Source of the DNA: Streptococcus oralis
GTDB lineage: Bacteria > Bacillota > Bacilli > Lactobacillales > Streptococcaceae
Direction of reading: 5' to 3'
Length of the DNA: 64,000 nt
NCBI RefSeq assembly: GCF_021497945.1
Contig: NZ_CP046524.1
Coordinates: forward strand, 1,771,501 to 1,835,500
The notes under the pieces were generated by a model that saw nothing but the letters and a program-made list of their open reading frames with translations, ran no database searches and had not been told where the DNA came from. The stretch's first letter is position 1; the number at the start of each line of letters is the position of its first letter. Below, piece after piece: positions 28,039-36,420 of the stretch. The translations under genes and the position numbers were made by a program.

Positions 28039-28170
28039 TTATTTACGTCGTCTTTCAGCCAAACCTACCCAGAGTCCTTTCATCCAATCAAAAGCTCCGT
28101 AAGGGCTTGGTCCAATACCACAAACTGACTCGGGAATTTTTATGTCATAGCCAGTGTTCTCTTTTGCTAA
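28039..28170 (-). pseudogene. Remnant of a GG-type bacteriocin/signalling peptide gene
   Basis: A 43-codon open frame without a start codon or double-glycine leader, bounded upstream by a stop (TAA, 28171-28173). It reads through IPESVCGIGPSPYGAF and ends in VGLAERRRK. The mature part of the intact peptide at 28925-29128 has GIGTPWS and ends in VNRRRY, so both share a GIG-x-P core, aromatic residues and a terminal Arg-Arg-Arg. I read this as the decayed 3' end of a paralogous peptide gene left between the two CPBP genes. It is probably not expressed as a protein. Confidence 0.5.
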
Positions 28171-28189
28171 TTAGGATTATTGAAAAACT

Positions 28190-28858
28190 CTAAAATAACA
28201 AGGGGAGAATTTGACCAATGCCATTGTAGACTATGTGTAGTCCAATAGGCCAATAAATGGACTTTGTCACTCTAAATAAGACTGCAAATATGAGACCGCC
28301 ACCCATATATACGAAAAAGTCTGTCAAGACCCAACCGTGGTTACTAATGTGCAAGATTCCAAACAAAGCAGCCGAACCGAGCACATCCAGTCCCCATTTC
28401 TTTCCTTTTTCCAGAGCGGTCATCACCAACCCACGATAAATCATCTCTTCAAAAATGGGACCTGCAATTACAGGATAGAAAAAATACATCAAAAATGCCG
28501 TTGCTCCCGTAAAAGTAGGAACATCCAGTTGATAAGCAATTTCATTTCTGGTAGATGGGAAAAGATAAAATGTGACGAAATTCCAAATAACAAAAGCAAG
28601 AAGAGCTAAGAAGGAATAGAAAAGATAGATTCCTTTAAATTTTCTACTGTTGATTTTCTGCCATTTCCCTGACCAAACCATAACAATAATAGCAAGCAGA
28701 ACCACTAGAAAATTCAACAACATATCTGACAAATAATAGGCAAAATCAGATAGACCAGCAACAAGGTCGCTGTGTAAGACCAGACGAATCAAGAACTGGT
28801 CAGCAATGACAAGTAGAATAGCTATAAACAAGTAGTAGCGTGAGATTATCTTTTTCAT
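28190..28858 (-). CDS. CPBP-family intramembrane protease (second)
   Basis: 222 residues with the same build as the CPBP gene at 27346: motif 1 GPIFEEMIYRGLV, motif 2 GSAALFGILHISNHGW, third region GLHIVYNGIG. The two proteins share the HxxxxGWVLTDF segment and clearly arose by duplication. It follows the GG-leader peptide gene, with a terminator between them, and is likely an immunity or processing factor for that peptide system. The pneumococcal Rgg144/VP1 region also carries CPBP genes. Confidence 0.88.
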   Translation of the reverse strand: MKKIISRYYLFIAILLVIADQFLIRLVLHSDLVAGLSDFAYYLSDMLLNFLVVLLAIIVMVWSGKWQKINSRKFKGIYLFYSFLALLAFVIWNFVTFYLFPSTRNEIAYQLDVPTFTGATAFLMYFFYPVIAGPIFEEMIYRGLVMTALEKGKKWGLDVLGSAALFGILHISNHGWVLTDFFVYMGGGLIFAVLFRVTKSIYWPIGLHIVYNGIGQILPLLF

Positions 28859-28883
28859 CCTATTTTCTCCTATACTATGTAAT

Positions 28884-28917
28884 AAAAACAGCCCCTACCC
28901 AAGAAAAGGCAAGGGCT
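28884..28917 (-). terminator. Terminator after the GG-leader peptide gene
   Basis: AGCCC pairs with GGGCT with an inner GG/CC contact, and the minus strand continues CTGTTTTTA. It would make the peptide transcript mostly monocistronic. Confidence 0.65.
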
Positions 28918-28924
28918 TTGAATA

Positions 28925-29128
28925 TCAATAACGGCGGCGATTAACAGTGGAAGAATCATGGTTAAAATATTTCTCCCAGAAATTAGTAATTGACCAAGGT
29001 GTTCCTATACCTCCCCAACCTCCACCGCCTGGGATATTGGCAACATACACAAAATCTCCTCCGTAAACCTTCTCCAACTCAGCTTCTGTCAATTCCATTG
29101 TTTCTGCAAATTGTAAATTTAACATCAT
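28925..29128 (-). CDS. VP1-like double-glycine secreted peptide
   Basis: 67 residues. The leader MMLNLQFAETMELTEAELEKVYGG ends in the Gly-Gly cleaved by ABC peptidase exporters (ComAB/BlpAB type); the mature part is 43 residues, rich in Gly, Trp and aromatic residues, ending NRRRY. AAGGAG lies just before the paired ATGATG. It is immediately downstream of the Rgg gene. In pneumococcus the equivalent position holds vp1, a Gly-Gly peptide induced by the Rgg144/SHP144 system and linked to virulence and biofilm. Identity here rests on layout, leader and position. Activity as bacteriocin or signal is not established by the sequence. Confidence 0.82.
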   Translation of the reverse strand: MMLNLQFAETMELTEAELEKVYGGDFVYVANIPGGGGWGGIGTPWSITNFWEKYFNHDSSTVNRRRY

Positions 29129-29203
29129 TTACACTCCTTCAATTATTTTTACTTGTAAACCACTTCTGCGACCTAGGATTTGCTTCAAATGTCTTACAAG
29201 GAC

Positions 29204-29282
29204 AGTATAACACGAAAACTGGCTTATTTTAAAAAATCGCATATTTGACATTTTTTCTCATAGAAATCTCTCATTTGCGATT
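29204..29282 (-). promoter_or_regulatory. Likely Rgg-controlled promoter of the peptide gene
   Basis: On the minus strand TATACT (29209..29204) is a good -10 without a good -35, as expected for an activator-dependent promoter. Upstream, AATCGCA (29235-29241) and TGCGATT (29276-29282) form a spaced inverted repeat that could be the Rgg site. Confidence 0.45.
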
Positions 29283-29287
29283 GTTGA

Positions 29288-30151
29288 CTAATCGATAAGC
29301 TCTTTGTATTGCTGCAAACGCAATTCAAAAAGGGCTGTTAATTGGGGATTCTCTAATATTTGCAGAGATTGGATAAAGTGTTCAATCTCTTTTTGATTGC
29401 TTCCTTTGGTTTGAAGGAAAATGCTCATCTTCTTTAAAAACTGCCACAATAATTTCTCAAAAACATCGTATGGACGGAGCATGCTCTCCAACTCGGACTC
29501 AAAGATTGGGATGTAAGAGAAAAGCTTACGCTCCATGAGCTCTGATATGATATTCAGATAGCCACTTTTCATATACAGTCTATTGTGTGCCAATTCTTTA
29601 AATTCCTTGGATTTTTCGAGTAAGGAGGTTGATAAAAAGATCAGATCTTGATTACTCAAGAAGGGCATAGTGTTACAAAATATATAGAGTTCAAACCAGG
29701 TCCAAGACTCGATAGCATAAAGGTAGGTGGTCAAAAACTCACGATCCTCCTCTTCGAGCAGATAGCTTTTATCCAAGGAATGGATAGCATTTTTAATCAC
29801 GACGGCATTCAAACGACGATAGGTCTGCGCTATCTGTTCCTGCTCGATTTCCTCCAACAGTTGCTCTAAACCCGCTATATCTTGATGGGCAAAGCGATCC
29901 ACAACCTTTCGACCAAATCGCATATGTGGGGATTCTTGATAGTTGTTGAGCTTGTGCCCAAACTCATCGAAGGTCACATTAATCCCTTGGATAGCTAGAA
30001 TCAGCTTATCCGCAGACAGCATAGACTGCCCTAATTCAAACTTGGATAGCTGAGATGCTGTCAGTCCATCACAAGCTACATCTGACTGCTTGAGTTTTCG
30101 CGCCAAGCGTAATTCCTTGTAAAATTCTCCCAATTCCTGTTTTTCAATCAT
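29288..30151 (-). CDS. Rgg/MutR-family transcriptional regulator
   Basis: 287 residues from the ATG at 30151 (GGGGAG lies eight bases upstream; a TTG at 30157 is less likely). N-terminal XRE helix-turn-helix (LKQSDVACDGLTASQLSKFE) followed by an all-helical repeat domain that in Rgg proteins binds short hydrophobic peptides. It sits directly upstream of the GG-leader peptide gene, matching the pneumococcal Rgg144 locus. I searched the flanking gaps for a SHP pheromone frame (a short hydrophobic peptide) on both strands and found none convincing, so the cognate peptide is elsewhere, degenerate or absent. Confidence 0.9.
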   Translation of the reverse strand: MIEKQELGEFYKELRLARKLKQSDVACDGLTASQLSKFELGQSMLSADKLILAIQGINVTFDEFGHKLNNYQESPHMRFGRKVVDRFAHQDIAGLEQLLEEIEQEQIAQTYRRLNAVVIKNAIHSLDKSYLLEEEDREFLTTYLYAIESWTWFELYIFCNTMPFLSNQDLIFLSTSLLEKSKEFKELAHNRLYMKSGYLNIISELMERKLFSYIPIFESELESMLRPYDVFEKLLWQFLKKMSIFLQTKGSNQKEIEHFIQSLQILENPQLTALFELRLQQYKELID

Positions 30152-30234
30152 GGCCAAACTCCCCTTTAAAAATTCCCTTTACTATTCTATTCGTAAAAAA
30201 TTTTACTTTTTTAACATATTATAAAATATTTTAG

Positions 30235-30260
30235 CAAAAAAGCCAGCTCGAAGCTGACTC
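30235..30260 (-). terminator. Terminator of the tsaB-rimI-tsaD operon
   Basis: AGCCAGCT pairs with AGCTGACT (one G·T) around a CGA loop; on the minus strand it is followed by six T. It starts right at the tsaD stop. Confidence 0.85.
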
Positions 30261-30261
30261 T

Positions 30262-31272
30262 TTATTCCATAGTATCAAAGGCGAGGCTTGGTTTGGCGTT
30301 GAGGTCCAGGCCTGCAAAATTTTCTTTGTTCCACTCGCTGACGCTGGCATAAGCAATCATACCTGCATTGTCTCCGCAAAGGCGTAGGGGTGGGATGATG
30401 ACCTTGACATCGGTGATTTCAGCTGCTAGGCGTTCTCTGAGACCTTTATTAGCTGCCACGCCACCGGCTACGACTAGGGTTTTAACAGGGTATTTTTCCA
30501 AGGCTTTCTTGGTTTTTGCCATAAGAATATCCATGACTGCTGCTTGGAAAGATGCTGACAGGTCTTCCTTGGACAAGCTTTCTCCCTTTTGCTCAGCATT
30601 ATGGTGAAGATTGATAAAGGCAGACTTCAAACCTGAGAAGGAAAACTCCAGATTATCTTCCTTAATCATAGCACGAGGAAAATCATAAATATCCTGTCCC
30701 TGATGAGCTAGCTCATCAATCTCGCGACCTGCTGGATAGGTCAAACCCATGACACGGCCTACCTTATCATAGGCCTCACCAACCGCATCATCCCGCGTTT
30801 CCCCAACAATCTTGTAATCCCCAGCCTCAGAAACATAGACCAACTCTGTGTGCCCACCACTGACTAAGAGGGCTAACAAGGGAAACTCCAACGGCTCCAC
30901 ACTCTGAGCTGCCATGAGGTGCCCAGCCATGTGATTCACGGGGATCAGCGGAAGGCCGTAAGCCCAAGCAAAGGCCTTGGCAGCTGACAAACCAACTAGC
31001 AGTGCTCCGACTAATCCTGGTCCGTAGGTGACCGCAACAGCTGTTACATCCTCTTCGGTAATCCCTGCTTCTGCTAATGCCTCCTCGATGCAGGCTGTAA
31101 TAACCTCGACATGGTGACGACTGGCCACTTCTGGCACTACGCCCCCAAAACGTTTGTGACTCTCAATTTGACTCGCAATGACATTGGACAAGAGCTCATC
31201 GTCATTTTTCAGTACGGCGACACTGGTCTCATCACAGGATGTCTCAAATGCTAAAATATATCTATCCTTCAT
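30262..31272 (-). CDS. tsaD: tRNA threonylcarbamoyladenosine synthesis protein TsaD
   Basis: Transfers threonylcarbamoyl to A37 of ANN-decoding tRNAs with TsaB/TsaE. 336 residues. The metal-binding HMAGH motif is in [10 protein letters not shown] (about residue 112), and the ATPase-like fold shows [13 protein letters not shown] at the start and [10 protein letters not shown] and [11 protein letters not shown] later. Its start overlaps the end of rimI by 11 bp. Together with tsaB it makes the conserved streptococcal tsaB-rimI-tsaD operon. Confidence 0.97.
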   Translation of the reverse strand: MKDRYILAFETSCDETSVAVLKNDDELLSNVIASQIESHKRFGGVVPEVASRHHVEVITACIEEALAEAGITEEDVTAVAVTYGPGLVGALLVGLSAAKAFAWAYGLPLIPVNHMAGHLMAAQSVEPLEFPLLALLVSGGHTELVYVSEAGDYKIVGETRDDAVGEAYDKVGRVMGLTYPAGREIDELAHQGQDIYDFPRAMIKEDNLEFSFSGLKSAFINLHHNAEQKGESLSKEDLSASFQAAVMDILMAKTKKALEKYPVKTLVVAGGVAANKGLRERLAAEITDVKVIIPPLRLCGDNAGMIAYASVSEWNKENFAGLDLNAKPSLAFDTME

Positions 31273-31699
31273 CTACTTCTCTCTTCATGATGATGGCGTC
31301 CTCGGCTGGGTCATGGTAGTAGGCCTTTCGCTCAGCGATGACCGCCATCTTTTCTTTCTTGTAAAATGCTTGCGCTCGGTGATTTGACTTTCTAACTTCG
31401 AGGAAAATTTCCTTGTCAGTCGGCAGTGTCGCAAACAAGGCTGACGCAATTCCCTGACCTTGATAGGCTTGTTTGACAGCGATTTGTAGGACTTCGGCTT
31501 CAAAGAGATTCTCCTGAACGGCTAGAAATCCACTCACTTCTCCCCCATCATAAGCCAGAGCATACCAAGTCTGATCTTGGGACAGGTCTGATTGGATTTG
31601 TTCCAGCGTCCAAGGGCTGACTGGGTAAACATCTACCATAACAGCATAGATAGCTTGAGCCAAGTCAGGTTGCTGTTGGATTCGTTTGATCTTTATCAT
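31262..31699 (-). CDS. rimI: Ribosomal-protein-alanine N-acetyltransferase RimI
   Basis: 145-residue GNAT acetyltransferase. The acetyl-CoA loop appears as [13 protein letters not shown] (Q-x-x-G-x-G/A), preceded by VLQIAV and followed by [18 protein letters not shown]. In E. coli RimI acetylates the N-terminal alanine of S18; the substrate here is inferred. It overlaps tsaB by 4 bp and tsaD by 11 bp. Confidence 0.92.
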   Translation of the reverse strand: MIKIKRIQQQPDLAQAIYAVMVDVYPVSPWTLEQIQSDLSQDQTWYALAYDGGEVSGFLAVQENLFEAEVLQIAVKQAYQGQGIASALFATLPTDKEIFLEVRKSNHRAQAFYKKEKMAVIAERKAYYHDPAEDAIIMKREVDEG

Positions 31700-32379
31700 A
31701 GGCGTTTAATGTAGGACTCGCCAGACTCGGTGTGGTTCTTGAGCCAGTTTTCCTCGGCTTCAACACGTTTGAGGTAATTGGGCACAAAGTCGTGCAAGGA
31801 GTCTGCTTCCTTATCCCAGGCCCAAAGAGCTAGATTAGCTGCATTTGGCAGGGTTTCTTGGTAGCTAGCTTGTGGTAGCTGTTCTTGGATCTGTTCCACA
31901 AAGGGGCCAACTTCTCCGACAAAGGTTACCTGTTCAGCATCCTTGACCTGCTCTAGCACTTCCGCAAAGGACAGGTGTGCTTCTGGCAAGACAGGCTGAG
32001 CATTTTCATAAAACCCTGCATAAACATTGTTGCGACGTGCATCCATGATAGAAACCACCAATCCTTCTTGTTGGCGTGGCACCAGAGCCAAGAGGCTGGA
32101 CATCCCCACTAACTCGATGTTCAGGGTATGGGCTAGAGTCTTGGCAGTTGCTACCGCGATTCGCAAACCTGTGTAGCTACCAGGTCCCTCTGCCACCACG
32201 ATGCGATCCAAATTCTTGGGTGTCCAATCCAAACTTGCCATCAAAAAATCAATGGCAGGCATGAGGGTAATACTGTGATTTTTCTTGATATTGATCATAG
32301 TCTCGGCAAGAACTTGCTTGTCCTCTAAAATAGCGAGAGACAGAGCCTTGCTGGACGTATCAAAAGCTAATACTTTCAT
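31696..32379 (-). CDS. tsaB: TsaB, partner of TsaD in t6A synthesis
   Basis: 227 residues, ASKHA fold without its own active site. Recognised by VLAFDTSSKALSLAIL at the start and VAEGPGSYTGLRIAVATAKTLA near residue 62-83, the TsaB signature. It is the first gene of tsaB-rimI-tsaD and is divergent from the cib-like operon; 190 bp between the two hold both promoters. There is no terminator inside the operon. Confidence 0.96.
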   Translation of the reverse strand: MKVLAFDTSSKALSLAILEDKQVLAETMINIKKNHSITLMPAIDFLMASLDWTPKNLDRIVVAEGPGSYTGLRIAVATAKTLAHTLNIELVGMSSLLALVPRQQEGLVVSIMDARRNNVYAGFYENAQPVLPEAHLSFAEVLEQVKDAEQVTFVGEVGPFVEQIQEQLPQASYQETLPNAANLALWAWDKEADSLHDFVPNYLKRVEAEENWLKNHTESGESYIKRL

Positions 32380-32528
32380 AACACATTCCTATCTTTTTGT
32401 CTGTTTACTATTATACTACAAAAGGCGATGCATGGGAATTTTCTTTCTTCCCAAACAAAAAGCCTTGCCACTTAGACAAAGAGGAAGGCAAAAAAATTTT
32501 AAAAAAGTTGCAGCTTTTTCCTATCTTT

Positions 32529-32536
32529 CCCGAATA
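32529..32536 (+). promoter_or_regulatory. ComX (cin-box/combox)-like promoter element
   Basis: CCCGAATA at 32529-32536 agrees with six of eight bases of the streptococcal combox TACGAATA, follows a T-rich stretch and lies 34 bp before the cibA-like start. In pneumococcus cibAB is a late competence operon driven by ComX. The weak first two bases keep this tentative. Confidence 0.5.
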
Positions 32537-32569
32537 TATAAGTGAACAAGAAAAAAGGAGGAAAGTTCA

Positions 32570-32752
32570 ATGACAAATTTTGACGTTCTTGACAATCAAT
32601 TTTTATCGTTATCTGAAAACGAATTATCAGATATTGATGGTGGTCTCGCTCCCTTAGTTATCTTTGGAGTAGCAGTATCTTGGAAAGCTATTGCAGGTGG
32701 AACAGCACTTGTAGGTTCTGGTTTGGCAGCTGGTTATTTTTTAGGAGGTTAG
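32570..32752 (+). CDS. cibA: CibA-like two-peptide bacteriocin precursor
   Basis: 60 residues. Leader LSENELSDIDGG with double-glycine cleavage site at residue 24-25, then a 36-residue hydrophobic, Gly/Ala-rich mature peptide with GxxxG-type spacing (AIAGGTALVGSGLAAGYFLGG), typical of class IIb bacteriocins. AAAAAAGGAGG precedes the ATG. The next two frames encode a second peptide and a small membrane protein, as in the competence-induced bacteriocin operon cibABC of pneumococcus, which lies at the same place next to tsaB. It is used to lyse non-competent relatives; secretion is by ComAB. Confidence 0.85.
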   Translation: MTNFDVLDNQFLSLSENELSDIDGGLAPLVIFGVAVSWKAIAGGTALVGSGLAAGYFLGG

Positions 32753-32753
32753 T

Positions 32754-32897
32754 ATGATTAAAGGTTTGAATAAGTATTGTGCAATTTCTAATAAAGAATT
32801 GCAAGGAATTAAGGGTGGTTTTGGCGTAGGTGTTGGTATAGCTTTATTTATGGCTGCTTACACTATCGGGAAAGATCTTCGTAAAAAGTTTGGATAA
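32754..32897 (+). CDS. cibB: CibB-like two-peptide bacteriocin precursor (short ORF)
   Basis: 47 residues, too short for most gene callers. The GGAGG ribosome site (32744-32748) lies inside the end of cibA, and the ATG comes one base after the cibA stop, so the two are translationally coupled. Leader MIKGLNKYCAISNKELQGIKGG with the Gly-Gly site at 21-22, then a 25-residue mature peptide starting FGVGVGIALFMAAY and ending with a basic tail (LRKKFG). It is the expected partner of the preceding peptide. Confidence 0.85.
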   Translation: MIKGLNKYCAISNKELQGIKGGFGVGVGIALFMAAYTIGKDLRKKFG

Positions 32898-32900
32898 GTC

Positions 32901-33098
32901 ATGCTAGATAAAAATTACATTTTTAGAAGGGTAAACTTTTTTCTCTTCTTCGGCTATAGCCTGCTCTATCTTCTAAATGATTTAAACATAACTAGGATCT
33001 CCTTACCAGTTGATTTATCGGTTTGTATTGTTTTCTTTTTATGTTTCAACTCGATTTTCGATACGAGAGATCATCGTGAACATAAGGATATCACCTGA
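32901..33098 (+). CDS. cibC: CibC-like bacteriocin immunity protein
   Basis: 65 residues starting three bases after the cibB stop. Two hydrophobic helices (about 12-25 and 35-50, VDLSVCIVFFLCFN) and a charged tail DTRDHREHKDIT. Position and build match the immunity gene of the pneumococcal cib operon. It lacks a strong ribosome site of its own and probably depends on coupling to cibB. A terminator follows. Confidence 0.75.
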   Translation: MLDKNYIFRRVNFFLFFGYSLLYLLNDLNITRISLPVDLSVCIVFFLCFNSIFDTRDHREHKDIT

Positions 33099-33105
33099 AA
33101 ATAGA

Positions 33106-33141
33106 AAAATCCGCCCCATCTATCAAGACGAGGTGGATTTT
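33106..33141. terminator. Terminator of the cib-like operon
   Basis: AAATCCGCC pairs with GGTGGATTT (one G·T) with a loop of about 16 nt, A-rich before and T-rich after; it can serve the convergent gene at 33168 too. Confidence 0.75.
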
Positions 33142-33167
33142 CTGTATATTTAGATGAATAATTGAGA

Positions 33168-33383
33168 TCAAACATTTAAACCAAAATGAAAAACGAGCCA
33201 GACAACATAGGTGACAAGGAGGAGAAAAATTGAATAGAGTGTCACAAAAGCAAGCTTCCAAAGGAATTTTGTTTTGCGGTGTTCCAGATACGTAAAAATA
33301 AGATTTCCACCGTATACACAGGCTACAAAAACTATAAACATCAGGAGGCGAACCCCGATTGCAAATTCAAACAAACTAAACAT
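33168..33383 (-). CDS. Small two-helix membrane protein, unknown
   Basis: 71 residues with two or three hydrophobic segments (about 8-30 and 43-67) around a short basic loop YLEHRKTKFLWK. I do not recognise a family. GGAGG lies before the ATG at 33383. It is convergent with the cib-like operon and upstream of nothing on its strand. It may be a second immunity-type protein, but nothing in the sequence shows that. Confidence 0.65.
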   Translation of the reverse strand: MFSLFEFAIGVRLLMFIVFVACVYGGNLIFTYLEHRKTKFLWKLAFVTLYSIFLLLVTYVVWLVFHFGLNV

Positions 33384-33534
33384 CCTTAATCCTCCTTGTT
33401 TTAAAAGCTATAGGGAATATTCCCATCCATAAACTTCCCTTTCTATTTCCATTATAACACCTAAGCGCTCTCCAACCAAATCCTACCTGTCTTTTTGCTC
33501 CTGCTTCCCCTCCCGACTTTCTCTATTTCCGTCT

Positions 33535-33563
33535 TTTACTAATTTTTCATTTTGTGGTATAAT
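33535..33563 (+). promoter_or_regulatory. Promoter of rpoY-rnjA
   Basis: TTTACT, 17-base spacer, TATAAT at 33558-33563 with TG upstream. It gives a leader of about 100 nt before rpoY. The rest of the 290-bp gap 33384-33673 shows no gene. Confidence 0.7.
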
Positions 33564-33673
33564 TGAAATAATTGTAACGAATCAAGGTCAATCTAGACAC
33601 AAAATGGAATGAAATCAAGCAAATCTCTACTAAAAGTTTGGAATAAGCTGACCTGTAAATAGAAAGGAACTAT

Positions 33674-33907
33674 ATGATTTACAAAGTTTTTTATCAAGAA
33701 ACAAAAGAACGTAGCCCACGTCGTGAAACAACACGCTCACTTTACCTAGACATCGATGCCAGCTCAGAACTTGAGGGCCGTATCGCTGCTCGCCAACTTG
33801 TCGAAGAAAACCGCCCAGAGTACAACATCGAGTATATCGAACTCTTGTCTGACAAATTGCTAGATTACGAAAAAGAAACTGGCGTCTTCGAAATCACGGA
33901 GTTCTAA
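33674..33907 (+). CDS. rpoY: RNA polymerase epsilon subunit (RpoY)
   Basis: 77 residues, matching the small Firmicute RNA polymerase-associated epsilon protein (DUF1447): [20 protein letters not shown] at the start, [28 protein letters not shown] in the middle and a terminal [18 protein letters not shown] precedes the ATG. rnjA follows after one base, the usual streptococcal arrangement, so both share the promoter at 33535. Confidence 0.95.
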   Translation: MIYKVFYQETKERSPRRETTRSLYLDIDASSELEGRIAARQLVEENRPEYNIEYIELLSDKLLDYEKETGVFEITEF

Positions 33908-33908
33908 T

Positions 33909-35591
33909 ATGGCCTATACTCTTAAACCTGAAGAAGTCGGCGTTTTTGCCATCGGTGGTCTGGGAGAAATCGGAAAAAACACATACGGAATTGAATACCA
34001 AGACGAGATTATCATCGTCGATGCTGGGATTAAATTCCCAGAAGATGACTTGCTGGGTATTGACTATGTTATCCCCGACTACTCTTACATCGTAGACAAT
34101 ATTGACCGCGTCAAGGCTGTTTTGATCACACACGGACACGAGGACCACATTGGTGGGATTCCTTTCCTGCTCAAACAAGCAAATGTCCCTATCTACGCTG
34201 GACCGCTTGCCCTGGCTTTGATCCGTGGAAAACTCGAAGAACACGGTCTCTTGCGTAACGCCAAACTTTACGAAATCAACCATAACACTGAGTTAACCTT
34301 TAAAAATCTCAAGGCAACTTTCTTTAGAACCACTCACTCTATTCCAGAGCCTTTGGGGATTGTCATTCATACCCCTCAAGGAAAAATCGTCTGTACGGGT
34401 GACTTCAAGTTCGACTTTACACCAGTTGGTGAACCAGCGGACTTGCACCGTATGGCTGCTCTTGGGGAAGAAGGCGTTCTCTGTCTCCTCTCGGACTCGA
34501 CAAATGCAGAAGTGCCAACCTTTACCAACTCTGAAAAAGTCGTTGGTCAGTCCATCATGAAGATTATCCAAGGCATCGAAGGACGTATCATCTTTGCATC
34601 CTTTGCCTCCAATATCTTCCGTCTCCAGCAAGCAACGGATGCCGCTGTTAAGACTGGACGCAAGATTGCAGTCTTTGGTCGTTCGATGGAAAAGGCCATT
34701 GTCAACGGAATCGAGCTTGGCTACATCAAAGCTCCTAAGGGAACCTTTATTGAGCCAAATGAAATCAAAGACTACCCTGCAGGCGAGGTTCTGATTCTCT
34801 GTACAGGTAGCCAGGGCGAGCCGATGGCAGCCCTCTCTCGTATCGCTAACGGAACCCACCGTCAGGTGCAACTCCAACCCGGCGATACCGTTATCTTCTC
34901 TTCTAGCCCAATCCCAGGAAACACTACTAGCGTCAACAAGCTGATTAACATCATTTCTGAAGCTGGTGTCGAAGTCATCCACGGTAAGATTAACAATATC
35001 CACACCTCTGGACACGGTGGTCAGCAAGAGCAAAAACTCATGCTCCGCTTGATTAAACCCAAATACTTCATGCCTGTCCATGGTGAATACCGTATGCAAA
35101 AAGTCCACGCTGGACTAGCGGTGGATACGGGTGTCGAGAAGGACAATATCTTTATCATGAGCAATGGTGATGTGCTTGCCCTTACTGCTAACTCAGCCCG
35201 TATCGCAGGTCACTTCAATGCTCAAGATATCTATGTTGATGGAAATCGTATCGGTGAAATCGGCGCTGCTGTCCTCAAAGACCGTCGTGATCTATCTGAA
35301 GATGGTGTCGTTCTAGCAGTCGCAACTGTTGACTTCAAGTCTAAAATGATCTTGTCTGGCCCAGACATCCTCAGCCGAGGCTTTGTCTACATGAGAGAGT
35401 CTGGCGACTTGATTCGCCAAAGCCAGCGCATCCTCTTCAATGCTATTCGTATCGCGCTGAAGAACAAAGATGCTAGCGTGCAATCTGTCAATGGTGCCAT
35501 TGTCAACGCTATTCGTCCTTTCCTCTATGAAAATACAGAACGTGAACCGATTATTATCCCTATGATCCTCACACCAGATGAAGAAGAATAA
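33909..35591 (+). CDS. rnjA: Ribonuclease J1
   Basis: 560 residues. RNase J1 has 5'-exo- and endonuclease activity and is central in Gram-positive mRNA decay and rRNA maturation. The metallo-beta-lactamase motif [10 protein letters not shown] lies near residue 73-82; the beta-CASP region includes GDFKFD, SDSTNAE and [10 protein letters not shown], and the C-terminal HTSGHGGQ and MPVHGEYRM motifs are present. It is coupled to rpoY. Two good hairpins follow. Confidence 0.97.
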   Translation: MAYTLKPEEVGVFAIGGLGEIGKNTYGIEYQDEIIIVDAGIKFPEDDLLGIDYVIPDYSYIVDNIDRVKAVLITHGHEDHIGGIPFLLKQANVPIYAGPLALALIRGKLEEHGLLRNAKLYEINHNTELTFKNLKATFFRTTHSIPEPLGIVIHTPQGKIVCTGDFKFDFTPVGEPADLHRMAALGEEGVLCLLSDSTNAEVPTFTNSEKVVGQSIMKIIQGIEGRIIFASFASNIFRLQQATDAAVKTGRKIAVFGRSMEKAIVNGIELGYIKAPKGTFIEPNEIKDYPAGEVLILCTGSQGEPMAALSRIANGTHRQVQLQPGDTVIFSSSPIPGNTTSVNKLINIISEAGVEVIHGKINNIHTSGHGGQQEQKLMLRLIKPKYFMPVHGEYRMQKVHAGLAVDTGVEKDNIFIMSNGDVLALTANSARIAGHFNAQDIYVDGNRIGEIGAAVLKDRRDLSEDGVVLAVATVDFKSKMILSGPDILSRGFVYMRESGDLIRQSQRILFNAIRIALKNKDASVQSVNGAIVNAIRPFLYENTEREPIIIPMILTPDEEE

Positions 35592-35607
35592 ATCATCCCT
35601 CACCCAT

Positions 35608-35660
35608 GAAGCACACCCCAAAAGTTGGATTTTGCTCTTACTTTTTGGGGTGTGCTTCAT
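35608..35660 (+). terminator. Long hairpin after rnjA
   Basis: TGAAGCACACCCC pairs with GGGGTGTGCTTCA, extended by AAAAG/CTTTT, around a loop of about 16 nt; the tract after it is only partly T-rich. Confidence 0.75.
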
Positions 35661-35686
35661 TATTGTGTGAGCTTTATTTAAGTAAA

Positions 35687-35720
35687 AATTCCTGAGGACT
35701 GTCAGTTCCTCAGGAATTTG
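35687..35720. terminator. Second hairpin after rnjA
   Basis: AAATTCCTGAGGA (35687-35699) pairs perfectly with TCCTCAGGAATTT (35708-35720). It may serve rnjA and the convergent secreted-protein gene. Confidence 0.8.
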
Positions 35721-35788
35721 ATGTGCTTATGCACCACATCTTCGTTATTCTAGTCTGTTATATTTTTTCTTTTATTTTTATAAAGTAG

Positions 35789-36370
35789 TTAACTGTAAGT
35801 TCTCAACTCGGTCCAAACATTTGTGTTACTAAATGTCTTAATCCGTCCAGCTGGACGCCATTCATTAGTTCCTTGATATTTAACCTCCAATTTATAAATA
35901 TTAACTGTAAAAGAAGCTTTCAAAACTATATAACCATATTTATAAGGCGGAACAAAATGAGTAGCTGCGCTTCCATAAGTAAAACCTATTCCATACTCAG
36001 AAGAAGAAAAACTTTGTCCTGATGATATTGACACACTAGCTCCTGAGCTCCCCCCATAAACAGTATAAGAAACTCTTCCAGAAACCGCTGTATCACGGTA
36101 AGAGCTGAGGTATGTTCTACGAACACTACTTACTCCATAAGAACGGAATGAGCTTGCATTAGAAGGCGTTATATTTCTAGATTTTAAAAATTGTTCTCTA
36201 GTTTCTAAATTTTCAAACTCATAAATTACTCCAGTTTTATTTTCTTTTAATACCAACTCTGATATCACTTCAAAATCAGGACTTGGAATAGTATCTGCTT
36301 TGACGTCTAAAAATATTCCAAAAGTGAGCAAGCTAAACAACAATAAGAATATCGACTTAAGTCTGTTCAT
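35789..36370 (-). CDS. Small secreted protein of unknown function
   Basis: 193 residues from the ATG at 36370 (GGAG upstream; a TTG at 36376 is less likely). Signal peptide with hydrophobic core IFLLLFSLLTFGIFL and probable cleavage after VKA-D. The mature part has a Tyr/Ser/Gly-rich middle (SGRVSYTVYGGSSGASVS) and looks like a small all-beta domain. No LPxTG, lipobox or catalytic motif is seen. Nothing resembles a toxin domain I know. It follows a 77-codon membrane-protein frame by 50 bp in an AT-rich block, which suggests an accessory pair. Confidence 0.7.
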   Translation of the reverse strand: MNRLKSIFLLLFSLLTFGIFLDVKADTIPSPDFEVISELVLKENKTGVIYEFENLETREQFLKSRNITPSNASSFRSYGVSSVRRTYLSSYRDTAVSGRVSYTVYGGSSGASVSISSGQSFSSSEYGIGFTYGSAATHFVPPYKYGYIVLKASFTVNIYKLEVKYQGTNEWRPAGRIKTFSNTNVWTELRTYS

Positions 36371-36420
36371 ATCCAATCTCCATTCTAACTAGAAAATCGA
36401 AGACTAAAAATAAAATGATA

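Noticed and set aside
29129..29287. Short frames such as MRDFYEKK... (minus) or MSYKDS... (plus) as the SHP pheromone of the Rgg system
   Set aside because: They are charged rather than hydrophobic, end abruptly, and lack ribosome sites.
30150..30236. 24-codon plus-strand frame overlapping the rgg start (MAKLPFKN...)
   Set aside because: No ribosome site, basic rather than SHP-like, and it overlaps the rgg start region by chance.
34293..35108. 271-codon minus-strand frame inside rnjA
   Set aside because: Antisense shadow of a clear RNase J1 gene with skewed codon composition.
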